Part shown: piece by piece, positions 6,648-13,604 of the stretch
Layout of the letters: every line of letters begins with the position of its first letter
Position numbering within the stretch: the stretch's first letter is position 1
Assembly: GCA_031260745.1 (NCBI GenBank)
Contig: JAISKY010000287.1
Coordinates: forward strand, 1 to 13,604
Length of the DNA: 13,604 nucleotides
From: Oscillospiraceae bacterium
GTDB taxonomy: Bacteria; Bacillota; Clostridia; Oscillospirales; Oscillospiraceae
Direction: 5' to 3'
The notes under the pieces: generated by a model
Database searches by the model: none
What the model was told of the DNA's origin: nothing
Seen by the model: only the letters and a program-made list of their open reading frames with translations
Position numbers and translations under genes: made by a program

Positions 6648-7308
6648 GATTCCGCGCGAATCAGTAAGAATAATTGACACTACGCCAACCGCCGAAGAAG
6701 AAACAACGGAGTTGGAACTTCCGGAGGAATCCGTAGCCGCTGAACCCGCGGAGGAAGAAAGTCGTCCCGACTATGACGCGGTCGCGGAAGCGATGGAGCT
6801 AAAACTCGAAAGCCTGAACACCCAAATAAAGGTGCGTCAGGAGGAACTCGGAATAATCGTTACGTCTGTTCAGACTGAAGCGGACAACATAAAAGCCGAC
6901 GCCGAAGCTGAAGCGGAGCGAATCAAAGCTGATGCTCACGAGTTGGGTTACAGCGAGGGCAAAGCCTCCGCAGACCTTGCGCTTATTGAGTTGCGTAACA
7001 GCGATAAGGACTTGGTTAACAAGGCTTTACAGGAAATCGGCGAAGCTAAGGCTCAGGCTTTGGCAAGACAAGAGGACGAAATAGTTAGTTTTTGTTTTGA
7101 TATAGTAAAGAAGATATTCGGTACGGATTTTGAGCGCGGACAAGAGGCTCTTATTAAACAGGCGCTGAAAGAACTTGGCGCGAGCGAATCGAATTTTACT
7201 CCGGTTGACACGATTTTTGACTACGAGGGACAGACGATAGACGCTAGCTTTGAAACTCAACTGAGGAAAATACGAGATGAATTTACTAAAATACCGCGAG
7301 GCGGTTAA
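6640..7308 (+). CDS. fliH: Flagellar export ATPase regulator FliH, shortened C-terminal domain
   Basis: FliH (222 residues) is the stator-like partner of the FliI ATPase at the export gate. It starts with TTG at 6640: GAGGGAG lies 9 bases upstream and no ATG fits better; the start overlaps the fliG end by 8 bases. Residues 15-45 are acidic, 47-140 form a long coiled coil, and a short GYSEGKA element (103-109) replaces the longer glycine-repeat segment of many FliH proteins. The C-terminal domain has its first helix (IVSFCFDIVKKIFG, 148-161) and its end (GQTIDASFETQLRKI, 197-211), but the usual beta-alpha-beta core of about 40-50 residues between them is missing. The reading frame is open, so this is a compact variant rather than a frameshift. 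Its last 32 bases overlap fliI. Confidence 0.85.
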   Translation: MFRIPRESVRIIDTTPTAEEETTELELPEESVAAEPAEEESRPDYDAVAEAMELKLESLNTQIKVRQEELGIIVTSVQTEADNIKADAEAEAERIKADAHELGYSEGKASADLALIELRNSDKDLVNKALQEIGEAKAQALARQEDEIVSFCFDIVKKIFGTDFERGQEALIKQALKELGASESNFTPVDTIFDYEGQTIDASFETQLRKIRDEFTKIPRGG

Positions 7309-8608
7309 CTCCATACAGACGCTTGAACGCTGCGGGCGCGTGACGGAGGTGGTCGGGCTTAGTGTCGAGGTCAGCGGTCCTGCGGCTAAGGTCGGCGATT
7401 TGTGCGAAATAATAAGCACCGCCGGAGCGGCAATACGCGCGGAGGTCGTCGGGTTTCGCGGCGAGAAAACTTTGCTGATGCCATACGGAAGTCTTGAGGG
7501 CGTCGGGTTCGGAAGTATCGTTCGCTTTACGGGCGAATCGCTGAAAGTCGGCGTAGGTATGAGTTTGCTCGGCAGAGTAATCAACGCGTTGGGCGAGCCT
7601 TACGATGATTTACCGCCGATAGTTCCGGAAACGTACTACCCCGTTGAAGCGGCTCCGCCTCACCCGATGGCGCGTGACCGAATCACGGACGTACTGCCGC
7701 TTGGAGTACGCTCAATTGACTCGTTGCTGACTGTCGGAGTAGGTCAGCGTTTAGGAATCTTCGCGGGTTCCGGAGTCGGAAAAAGTACGTTGCTCGGAAT
7801 GATGGCGCGATACGCGAAAGCGGACATAAGCGTAATAGCATTGGTAGGTGAGCGCGGACGCGAAGTTCGCGATTTTATAGAGGATAGCTTAGGCGAGGAA
7901 GGTTTGAAACGCTCCGTAGTGGTAATCGCGACAAGCGACCAACCCGCGTTGCTTCGCCTGAAAGCCGCGCTTGTCGGTACGGCGATAGCCGAATATTTCC
8001 GCGACAAAGGGCTTAAAGTTCTGTTGATGATGGACAGCCTGACGCGGTTTAGCCACGCTCAGCGCGAGATAGGTATGGCGACCGGAGAACCTCCGGTAAG
8101 CCGCGGTTATCCGCCCAGCGTATATACGATAATGCCTAAGTTACTGGAGCGTTCCGGCAACTCCGACAAGGGCAGTATAACTGGGCTTTACACGGTATTG
8201 GTTGACGGCGACGATATGGACGAACCAATCGCGGACACCGCTCGCGGCATACTTGACGGACATATCGTTTTGTCGAGAAAGCTCGCGAACTCCAATCATT
8301 ACCCTCCGATAGACATACTTGCCAGCGTAAGCCGCGTAATGCCTGAAATTGTTACTAAAGAGCATTACGGACTTGCCGGAACCGTTAAAAATATGATGGC
8401 GGTCTACAACGAAGCCGAGGACCTGATTAACATCGGCGCGTATAAATCCGGCGCGAATCCCGAAATTGACAACTCCATTAAACTTCACCCCGCGATACAG
8501 ACATTTTTGCGTCAGGAATCAAAAGAAAGCGCGGAGTTTGACGATACTCAGCAAAAGCTCAAAACAATGTTGGCTCCGCGCCGCGGAACCGCGACTAAGG
8601 ACGAATAA
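7277..8608 (+). CDS. fliI: Flagellum-specific export ATPase FliI
   Basis: FliI (443 residues) is the F1-beta-like ATPase of the flagellar type III export apparatus, working as a hexamer with FliH and FliJ beneath the export gate. It has a beta-barrel N-domain (about 1-95), Walker A AGSGVGKST (163-171), the GERGRE loop with the probable catalytic Glu192, Walker B KVLLMMDS (247-254), and the family stretch ATGEPPVSRGYPPSV (268-282). Length and motifs are standard. The ATG at 7277 sits inside the end of fliH (32-base overlap) and is supported by GAGGA upstream and by a family-like MNLLKYREAV opening. The long overlap suggests translational coupling of FliH and FliI. Confidence 0.97.
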   Translation: MNLLKYREAVNSIQTLERCGRVTEVVGLSVEVSGPAAKVGDLCEIISTAGAAIRAEVVGFRGEKTLLMPYGSLEGVGFGSIVRFTGESLKVGVGMSLLGRVINALGEPYDDLPPIVPETYYPVEAAPPHPMARDRITDVLPLGVRSIDSLLTVGVGQRLGIFAGSGVGKSTLLGMMARYAKADISVIALVGERGREVRDFIEDSLGEEGLKRSVVVIATSDQPALLRLKAALVGTAIAEYFRDKGLKVLLMMDSLTRFSHAQREIGMATGEPPVSRGYPPSVYTIMPKLLERSGNSDKGSITGLYTVLVDGDDMDEPIADTARGILDGHIVLSRKLANSNHYPPIDILASVSRVMPEIVTKEHYGLAGTVKNMMAVYNEAEDLINIGAYKSGANPEIDNSIKLHPAIQTFLRQESKESAEFDDTQQKLKTMLAPRRGTATKDE

Positions 8609-8611
8609 GCG

Positions 8612-9031
8612 ATGAAAAGATTTGTGTTTCGCCTCCAGCGGGTTTATGAGTACAAGAAAACAGTGGAACGCTCGCAAAAAGCGGAGCTTGCCGAAGCAGT
8701 CGCGGCGTTAGACCGGCTTATGCGTGAACTCGCGCGGCTTGAGGACGCGCTTATGAACGGTTACGGCGGCGCGACGACGATTCAGGCGTTCGAGGAACAC
8801 GCGTTGTGGCTTGAACGGATTCGCGACGAACGCGCCGAGTTGCTCCCGAAAATCGCGGAGGCTGAACAATACGTGGAGCAATGCCGCAATCGCTTGGTTC
8901 AGACGATGAAAGAACTTAAAGCCTACGACAAACTTCGCGCGGAGCAATACGCGGAGTGGCGCGCGGAGAATGACAAAAGCGAACGCGCCGCGCTTGAAGA
9001 TTATATTGCCGGAAGCTCAAACCGCGAGTAG
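8612..9031 (+). CDS. fliJ: Flagellar export chaperone FliJ
   Basis: FliJ is a short coiled-coil protein that sits in the FliI hexamer like the gamma subunit of F1 and helps recycle export chaperones. This 139-residue protein begins MKRFVFRLQRVYEYKKTVE, the conserved FliJ opening, and is helical and heptad-like almost throughout. It starts 3 bases after the fliI stop, with AAGGA in the fliI end serving as ribosome binding site. Length (about 145 is usual) and position agree with the call; FliJ sequences are weakly conserved, so context carries part of the weight. Confidence 0.9.
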   Translation: MKRFVFRLQRVYEYKKTVERSQKAELAEAVAALDRLMRELARLEDALMNGYGGATTIQAFEEHALWLERIRDERAELLPKIAEAEQYVEQCRNRLVQTMKELKAYDKLRAEQYAEWRAENDKSERAALEDYIAGSSNRE

Positions 9032-9062
9032 TAAGTAAATCAGTATTCTTAGGAGAAACATA

Positions 9063-9776
9063 ATGAACAATAGCAATGTTGCCGTACAGCCCGAAATTGA
9101 CGACGTTGAAGTAACGCCAAAAAAAGGCGGTAAGAAAAAAGCCGATAAAAAAGCCGATAAAAAAACGAAGAAAGCGGCGGTTTTACCCGCCGAAGCTAAA
9201 GCCGGTAAGCGAAAAACTCACCGGTTGCTGGCGACTTTGCTGATACTGATGTTTTTAGTGGCGTTGGCGGCGTTCGTATTTTTGGTTTATGTGTTCAATA
9301 TGTTCGCGCTTAGGGAAAAGGCTTTCGAGTTTATTAACTCCATAAATCCGGAGTACAGAGCCGTATATGAATACGAAGAAACCCTTAGCAAACGCGAGGA
9401 AGAAATAAAAGTCCGCGAGGACGCGGCGAAAGCGGAGGAAACGCGCCTGAAAGACCTTACGGCGCAGCTTGACGCGAAAGAGGTAGACATTTCAAGCCGC
9501 GAGGCGGCGTTAAAAGCTCAGCGCGGCTCGCCTATCTATCGTCGTCCGGCGGACTCTATGACCGACCAGGAAACCGCGGATATGAAATCTCTCGCGGCGG
9601 TGTATGAAAAGATGAATCCCGTAGACGCGGCGGCGAATATTCTGTCAAGGCTTAGCAGTACCGAGGATATGGCGGCGGTGATATACTTTATGCTCCCCGA
9701 AGCGGCGGCAAAGGTATTAGCGCAGATGGAGCCAAGCGTAGCCGCTGATATTACGAATAAACTACTTAGATATTAA
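9063..9776 (+). CDS. motE: MotE-like membrane protein (YlxF position)
   Basis: This 237-residue protein has a lysine-rich cytoplasmic N-terminus (20-54, including KKADKKADKK), one membrane helix (55-79), a coiled coil (about 103-153) and a C-terminal MgtE_N/MotE-type domain (176-235) with MNPVDAAANILSRL and a PEAAAKVLAQMEP element. MotE in alpha-proteobacteria chaperones periplasmic MotC; the Bacillus protein in this operon slot is YlxF, of unclear role in the flagellar basal body. It follows fliJ by 31 bases with AGGAG 7 bases before the ATG. The lysine-rich head fits a cytoplasmic N-terminus, putting the coiled coil and helical domain outside the membrane. The name follows the domain; the exact function is unproven. 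Confidence 0.8.
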   Translation: MNNSNVAVQPEIDDVEVTPKKGGKKKADKKADKKTKKAAVLPAEAKAGKRKTHRLLATLLILMFLVALAAFVFLVYVFNMFALREKAFEFINSINPEYRAVYEYEETLSKREEEIKVREDAAKAEETRLKDLTAQLDAKEVDISSREAALKAQRGSPIYRRPADSMTDQETADMKSLAAVYEKMNPVDAAANILSRLSSTEDMAAVIYFMLPEAAAKVLAQMEPSVAADITNKLLRY

Positions 9777-9834
9777 TATTCGAGAGCAAATTGGCGTCAA
9801 AATAGTTACAAACGGTTTCGGGCGATAATTTTGG

Positions 9835-9864
9835 TTGACAAATTATTTATTTTACCCCTAAATT
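9835..9864 (+). promoter_or_regulatory. Weak sigma-A type promoter before fliK
   Basis: A perfect TTGACA (9835-9840) is followed after 18 bases by TAAATT (9859-9864), a 4 of 6 match to the -10 consensus. It overlaps the better-supported sigma-28-like site and may be fortuitous. Confidence 0.3.
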
Positions 9865-9885
9865 AATATTCTCACTTGACGATAA
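9859..9885 (+). promoter_or_regulatory. Sigma-28/sigma-D type flagellar promoter before fliK
   Basis: TAAA (9859-9862), a 15-base spacer and GACGATAA (9878-9885) match the flagellar sigma-28 consensus TAAA-N15-GCCGATAA at all four -35 bases, the exact spacing and 7 of 8 bases of the -10. Transcription would begin near 9892, giving a leader of about 18 bases before the fliK TTG. It lies in the 133-base gap between motE and fliK, the only sizeable gap in the flagellar run. No terminator is seen in the gap, so read-through from the fliF promoter probably also occurs. Confidence 0.55.
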
Positions 9886-9909
9886 TAGATAAAGAGGGGG
9901 TGACATCTT

Positions 9910-11202
9910 TTGACACCAATGCAATTAATCTCGCTGCCCGGCACAAATTCGACGCCTACGGTGAACGGAAATAACGCCGGAATCAAACCGGCGGCGAGTC
10001 AGACCAGAACGGATTCGGGTTTCTCCAAGATGATGGAAAAAACTGATTCCGGTCAGTACAAGTCAAGCGGTGAAGGAGTAAAATCCGCCGTTCCGCGCAA
10101 GGACGGCAATCACGCTGAAATTGATACTGAGCCTACGGAGGAAGTCGCGGAACTTGTCGCCGCGGTAAGCGCGGTAATACAACAACCTCCGGATAATACG
10201 GTGAAGGAAATCGTCGTTGAAGAAACAGTCGCCGTAGACGAAACCTTGGAGCTGATTCCCGATATTGCGCCGAAAAGCTCCGTTCTCGCAGAAATCACGC
10301 AATTGCCGCAAGGAAGCGGCAATGAATCGTTCGTTTCCGTTCTCGAGGGAACTGATGTTAACGAAAACATTGAAACGATGGCACGGATGCCGAATACGAG
10401 TGAAATCCCGGCTGACACGGTTACAACGCCGACTAAAGACGCGGCAGTTGCTAGTCCGGAAGTCGGAAAACAACACAGCGAAACAATCGCGGCTTCGCGC
10501 CCCTTGGAGAATGTAAACGAATCCGGTGAGCCGGAAACTAATTCCGTTCCGGCGTTGCAAATCAACGTACCGATTGCGCGGTCATCGGAAAAAGAATCGC
10601 CAAACACTACGCAGGACTATACCAGCGACGCTCAGAACAATAAAAGCGAGGAAACTAAAACCCCGGAGGTTAACACCGCAGTATTTAACCTCGCTCCGAA
10701 ACAGGTTGCCGCGAACGAATCGTTCAACGGCAGCGTCGGCGTGTCTGAACAAACCCAAACAGTCGCTCCGAATCAGCTTTATGACAAAATCGTGGAAAGT
10801 GCGGAGCTTATTCGCGGAAGCCAGTCGGACACGATGACGCTTCAGCTAAAACCGGAACATCTCGGAAAAGTCGAGATTCAGCTTGTACTTAGTTCTCAGG
10901 GCAGTCTGACGCTTAAAGTTACAGCGGACGACCAAAACGTACGCGGAATGCTGAACAGCCAAATCGGGCAGTTAGTTGACTCGCTTAACTCAAAGGGTAT
11001 GAAAGTAGAGTCCGCCGAAGTCGTATACAGCGGAGTCGCGGACGATTTGGCGGGTAAGAACGCGAATCAAGGTCAGCAGGAAAACGGCCGTCAGTCACGC
11101 CGTCCGGTACAGGTAGCGCGGAGCGCGGACCCGGTTACTTCAGGTTACGCCTACGAAACATACTGGGGCGAAACCGAGGAAGTAACGGAATACTTAGCGT
11201 AA
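9910..11202 (+). CDS. fliK: Flagellar hook-length control protein FliK
   Basis: FliK is the secreted ruler that ends hook growth and switches export specificity. This 430-residue protein has a long low-complexity Thr/Glu/Val-rich region (about 1-290), as expected for the ruler part, and a C-terminal Flg_hook domain (about 305-375) with LKPEHLGKVEI (313-323). The tail (380-430) is Gln/Arg-rich and ends acidic. Start choice: TTG at 9910 has a strong ribosome binding site (AGAGGGGGTGA, 9894-9903) about 7 bases upstream, while the ATG at 9919 would be 16 bases away; both give nearly the same protein. The stop codon is embedded in the ribosome binding site of flgD. N-terminal ruler regions are poorly conserved, so identity rests on the C-terminal domain and context. 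Confidence 0.92.
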   Translation: MTPMQLISLPGTNSTPTVNGNNAGIKPAASQTRTDSGFSKMMEKTDSGQYKSSGEGVKSAVPRKDGNHAEIDTEPTEEVAELVAAVSAVIQQPPDNTVKEIVVEETVAVDETLELIPDIAPKSSVLAEITQLPQGSGNESFVSVLEGTDVNENIETMARMPNTSEIPADTVTTPTKDAAVASPEVGKQHSETIAASRPLENVNESGEPETNSVPALQINVPIARSSEKESPNTTQDYTSDAQNNKSEETKTPEVNTAVFNLAPKQVAANESFNGSVGVSEQTQTVAPNQLYDKIVESAELIRGSQSDTMTLQLKPEHLGKVEIQLVLSSQGSLTLKVTADDQNVRGMLNSQIGQLVDSLNSKGMKVESAEVVYSGVADDLAGKNANQGQQENGRQSRRPVQVARSADPVTSGYAYETYWGETEEVTEYLA

Positions 11203-11214
11203 GGAGATAATACT

Positions 11215-12378
11215 ATGGCAGATACAAGTACGCTCGCCAGCGTAACCGGAGTTCCGTCGTATTCTGATTACCTGAAAGAACAGGCGATGCGAAACACGAA
11301 AAATGAACTCGGCAGAGAGGATTTTTTACAGTTGCTGACGGCGACACTGCAATATCAAGACCCGCTTGAACCGCAAAAAGACACGGATTTTATCGCTCAG
11401 CTAGCGTCGTTTAACACGCTTATGCAGATGGAAAGCCTTAACCAAACGATGACGCAATACACGTCTTACGGTATGGTCGGCAAGTACGCGGTCGCGGTTT
11501 ACCGCGACGATAACAATATGGAAGTCGCGGTCGCGGGTACTATTGACCGCGTGTTTACCCAAAATAAAGTCGTTTACGCTCAAATCGGCGAACACATCTT
11601 CGAGGCGTCCAAGATTACCGACGTATTCGATATGGGCGGCGTCGGAGGCGCGGAGGCGGCGACCTCGGCAATGATGGAAAACCTGATTGCCTACAACCTG
11701 ATTGGCAAGACGGTAACGGTGCAAGTTGACGACCCGAACCACGGCGCGAATGTTATGGTTGACAACCCCGCGTATGTGCCGCCGACAATTCCGAACCCCG
11801 AATATGACGAGGACGACGCGGCTGACGCTACGAACGAGAATCCGTACACCGTGCCGCCGATAATTGACAATCCCGCGTATAACGCGGCGATACACGCTAA
11901 CATTCCGGAGAAGATTATGAATCCGGCGTATGTGCCGCCGACGATTCCGAATCCGGCGTATAACTCGGTAACGAATAATACCGTTCCGGAGACGATTCCG
12001 AATCCGGCGTATGTTTCACCGACGATTCCGAACCCCGAATACAATTGGGAGTTAGCCGCGCTTAAACAGGCCGCGGGAGCGGAGTACAAAGTACCGCTGA
12101 CGATTCCGAACCCGAACTACCGACCCAAGATTGCGGGCGATACCGGAGTTGTCGAGTCCGTTACGCGCGACGCTAACGGCGTTGTTGTGCTTACGGTTAA
12201 ACTCGCGGACGGCACGTATAAGACATTCCCGGCCGGCGACGTTATCAACGTCAAGGGTACAGAGGACAACTCCGCTAAGGAGTTACAGGACAGGTTAGAC
12301 GCGATTTTAGCGGCGCTTGACACCGTGATAGAAAATACGTCGCCTCCCGACGAAGATGACGACGACGAAAATCCGTAA
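11215..12378 (+). CDS. flgD: Flagellar hook-cap protein FlgD with NPxY/proline repeat insertion
   Basis: FlgD caps the growing hook and guides FlgE assembly, then is discarded. The conserved N-terminal domain (about 30-82) includes FLQLLTATLQYQDPLEPQ and FIAQLASFNTLMQMESL. Two similar beta-rich domains follow: GKYAVAVYRDDN to ITDVF (89-138), and GKTVTVQVDDPN to DVINV (164-346). In the second, residues 183-302 are replaced by a repeat block with eight NPxY motifs and PPTIP linkers; the domain resumes at AGDTGVVESV (307-316). The C-terminus is acidic (PPDEDDDDENP). At 387 residues it is much longer than usual bacillar/clostridial FlgD. The ATG follows AAGGAG by 8 bases, 12 bases after the fliK stop. 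The core function is well supported; the role of the repeat block is unknown. Confidence 0.93.
   Translation: MADTSTLASVTGVPSYSDYLKEQAMRNTKNELGREDFLQLLTATLQYQDPLEPQKDTDFIAQLASFNTLMQMESLNQTMTQYTSYGMVGKYAVAVYRDDNNMEVAVAGTIDRVFTQNKVVYAQIGEHIFEASKITDVFDMGGVGGAEAATSAMMENLIAYNLIGKTVTVQVDDPNHGANVMVDNPAYVPPTIPNPEYDEDDAADATNENPYTVPPIIDNPAYNAAIHANIPEKIMNPAYVPPTIPNPAYNSVTNNTVPETIPNPAYVSPTIPNPEYNWELAALKQAAGAEYKVPLTIPNPNYRPKIAGDTGVVESVTRDANGVVVLTVKLADGTYKTFPAGDVINVKGTEDNSAKELQDRLDAILAALDTVIENTSPPDEDDDDENP
11761..12120 (+). repeat. NPxY/proline repeat block within flgD
   Basis: These 360 bases encode 120 residues with eight NPxY motifs, starting at residues 184, 194, 219, 236, 246, 263, 273 and 299. A recurring unit reads NPAYVPPTIPNPEY or a close variant, present three times (184-197, 236-249, 263-276), with spacers of 16-39 residues between the units. 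The DNA also repeats (for example ATTCCGAATCCGGCGTAT), with synonymous drift and a degenerate unit around residue 209. This indicates internal duplication of a unit of roughly 27-52 residues followed by divergence. Spacers are polar or acidic. Confidence 0.9.
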
Positions 12379-12391
12379 AAAGTAAAAATTA

Positions 12392-12403
12392 CCGGGAAAC
12401 CGG
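12392..12403 (+). other. Small GNRA-loop hairpin between flgD and flgE
   Basis: CCGG-GAAA-CCGG forms a 4-bp stem with a GAAA tetraloop 14 bases after the flgD stop, just before the flgE ribosome binding site. It has no T-run and is too weak to terminate. It might tune or protect the flgE message, or be chance. Confidence 0.3.
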
Positions 12404-12424
12404 AATCAAGGAGAAATAAAAGTT

Positions 12425-13604
12425 ATGATGCGTTCTTTGTTTTCAGCCGTTTCGGGGCTGAAGAACCACCAGACGCGAATGGACGTAATCGCGAACAACA
12501 TCGCAAACGTAAATACGGCGGCGTTTAAGTCAAGCCGCGTGGTATTTCAGGACATTTTCAGCCAAACGTCAAGTTCCGGCGCGGCGGGCGTTATGAATCT
12601 TGACGCGGCGGGTAATCAGTACGCGCTGTCAGGCGGCACAAACCCGCAGCAAATCGGACTGGGCGTTAAAATGGGTTCGATTGACGTAATGTTTAATGTT
12701 TCCGCGTTCTCAAGGTCGGATAACTCAACCGATATGATGATAAACGGCGACGGTTTCTTTATCGTTGACACAAACGGTCAGGATATTGCTACTCCGGCAA
12801 CCGGAACGACTCCAGCAGTGTATACAAACGCGGCAAACGGAGGCTTCGTTTATACGCGCGCCGGTAACTTCTACATTGACAACGAGGAAAACTTTGTTAC
12901 CGCAGACGGTTCGTTTGTAATGGGTTACAAACTTGACCCTGACTATGAAGCGGGATTGCACGGTGAGTTTGAACCGGGTGCTACCGCCGGTACTACTGTT
13001 TGGAAGTGGGATACCAAATGGGCTGGGAACGAGAAATACAAACCGATTGTTGATGCAACATCTGGTCTAGTAACAGGGTTTGCATTATCGAACACACCTA
13101 CAGTGTTGCAACCAACACCAATCGTACCCGGTGGTGGTACTACACCCGCTAATGTTATTTCTCAAGCGTCTGACCTAACACAACCGATATTTGTTAATCC
13201 AAATGTTGATGTTACCGGAACTGCGTATGCCGCAGGTACGGGTCAAAAAACTTTAGGCAACGACATTCCTGACTACGATTTGAACGGAGACGGATTTGTC
13301 GATTATAGTGAAGCTGAGCCGTTGCTTTCGAGGATTCACTTTGAGGGTTACTACGGAATAAGCGTTGACCAGTACGGCGTTGTTTGGGGGCTTGACATTA
13401 ACAACGACGAGAAACTCCCGATTGCTCAGGTCGCGCTGTTCCGCGTACCGAATAATCAGGGTATGGAGAAAGTCGGAAGCAGTACATACAGATACGCCGC
13501 CGCCGCGGGTGAGAAAAACTACACCATCGCGGGCAGTAAAGGCAGCGGTTTGATGATGACCGGCGGACTTGAGATGTCCAACGTCGATTTGGCTAACGAG
13601 TTCT
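12425..13604 (+). CDS. flgE: Flagellar hook protein FlgE, C-terminus cut off by window end
   Basis: FlgE polymerises into the hook joining rod and filament. The frame is open for 393 codons to the window edge. It begins MMRSLFSAVSGLKNHQTRMD and has the rod/hook signature IANNIANVNTAAFKSSR (22-38) and a DMMINGDGFFIV element. The last visible residues, LEMSNVDLANEF, belong to the conserved C-terminal helix region, so little is missing. The ATG at 12425 is favoured over the adjacent ATG at 12428 because AAGGAG lies 11 bases upstream. The variable middle carries an EF-hand-like loop (residues 285-296) and, before it, a stretch of different codon use (about 190-275). Hook rather than FlgF/FlgG is inferred from the N-terminus, size and position after flgD. 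Confidence 0.94.
   Translation, partial: MMRSLFSAVSGLKNHQTRMDVIANNIANVNTAAFKSSRVVFQDIFSQTSSSGAAGVMNLDAAGNQYALSGGTNPQQIGLGVKMGSIDVMFNVSAFSRSDNSTDMMINGDGFFIVDTNGQDIATPATGTTPAVYTNAANGGFVYTRAGNFYIDNEENFVTADGSFVMGYKLDPDYEAGLHGEFEPGATAGTTVWKWDTKWAGNEKYKPIVDATSGLVTGFALSNTPTVLQPTPIVPGGGTTPANVISQASDLTQPIFVNPNVDVTGTAYAAGTGQKTLGNDIPDYDLNGDGFVDYSEAEPLLSRIHFEGYYGISVDQYGVVWGLDINNDEKLPIAQVALFRVPNNQGMEKVGSSTYRYAAAAGEKNYTIAGSKGSGLMMTGGLEMSNVDLANEF
13277..13312 (+). other. EF-hand-like calcium loop in FlgE
   Basis: Residues 285-296 read DLNGDGFVDYSE. This fits the 12-residue EF-hand loop exactly: Asp1, Asn3, Asp5, Gly6, a hydrophobic residue at 8, Asp9 and Glu12. A short helix-like segment (AEPLLSRI) follows; the preceding side (PDY) is not clearly helical, so it may be a dockerin- or calcium-loop-like single site rather than a full EF-hand. 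Confidence 0.65.

Noticed and set aside
10063..10607. Two long antisense frames opposite fliK
   Set aside because: They lie fully opposite a well-supported gene, resemble no family and have no ribosome binding sites; they reflect codon bias on the coding strand.
11761..12120. Repeats in this region as a CRISPR array or non-coding tandem repeat
   Set aside because: Units are in frame, drift mostly at synonymous positions, and lack uniform unique spacers; they encode a protein repeat within flgD.
11761..12120. NPxY motifs as eukaryotic-type adaptor or endocytosis signals
   Set aside because: The motif is short, and nothing else points to host interaction; a structural repeat explains it better.
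12990..13260. Mobile element insertion in flgE
   Set aside because: No inverted repeats, target duplication or transposase; the frame stays open, so domain replacement is more likely.

Overview
The window looks like chromosomal DNA of an anaerobic Gram-positive-type bacterium, most likely a clostridial Firmicute of moderate GC content. Three things suggest this. The flagellar order fliF-fliG-fliH-fliI-fliJ-motE-fliK-flgD-flgE is the one seen in Bacillus and clostridia. A gene start resembling bacterial VTC-domain polyphosphate polymerases sits at the left edge. A CooT-family nickel-binding protein gene is present. Taxonomy is inferred from gene order and motifs only.

Left part (1-3727). A truncated minus-strand gene at the edge (probably VTC-domain polyphosphate polymerase) is divergent from a MarR-family regulator (244-1011). 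The regulator carries a histidine/glycine-rich tail and a four-cysteine motif. It converges, across a hairpin, on a minus-strand set that reads, in transcription order, a histidine-rich 101-residue protein, CooT, an ABC ATPase (NatA-like) and an ABC-2 permease (NatB-like). The set is headed by a clear sigma-A type promoter whose -10 lies inside a perfect 9-bp-arm palindrome. The histidine-rich regulator tail, the histidine-rich small protein and CooT together suggest a transition-metal (nickel/cobalt/zinc) handling locus, with the exporter as a possible output. That link is inference.

Right part (3728-13604). Divergently, a sigma-A type extended -10 promoter starts a flagellar operon directly at fliF. 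The usual flgB-flgC-fliE leaders are absent from this position. FliF (MS ring), FliG (C-ring torque protein), FliH/FliI/FliJ (export ATPase complex) and a MotE-like membrane protein are tightly packed, with overlaps and short gaps. A 133-base gap before fliK contains a close match to a sigma-28/sigma-D flagellar promoter, followed by fliK (hook-length control), flgD (hook cap) and flgE (hook, cut off by the window end).

The most unusual points are these: a 120-residue NPxY/proline repeat block inside the second beta domain of FlgD; an EF-hand-like calcium loop in the variable part of FlgE, next to a segment with different codon use; a FliH that appears to lack the middle of its C-terminal domain; and the palindrome-controlled His-rich/CooT pair. 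No mobile elements, CRISPR arrays, tRNA or rRNA genes were recognised.
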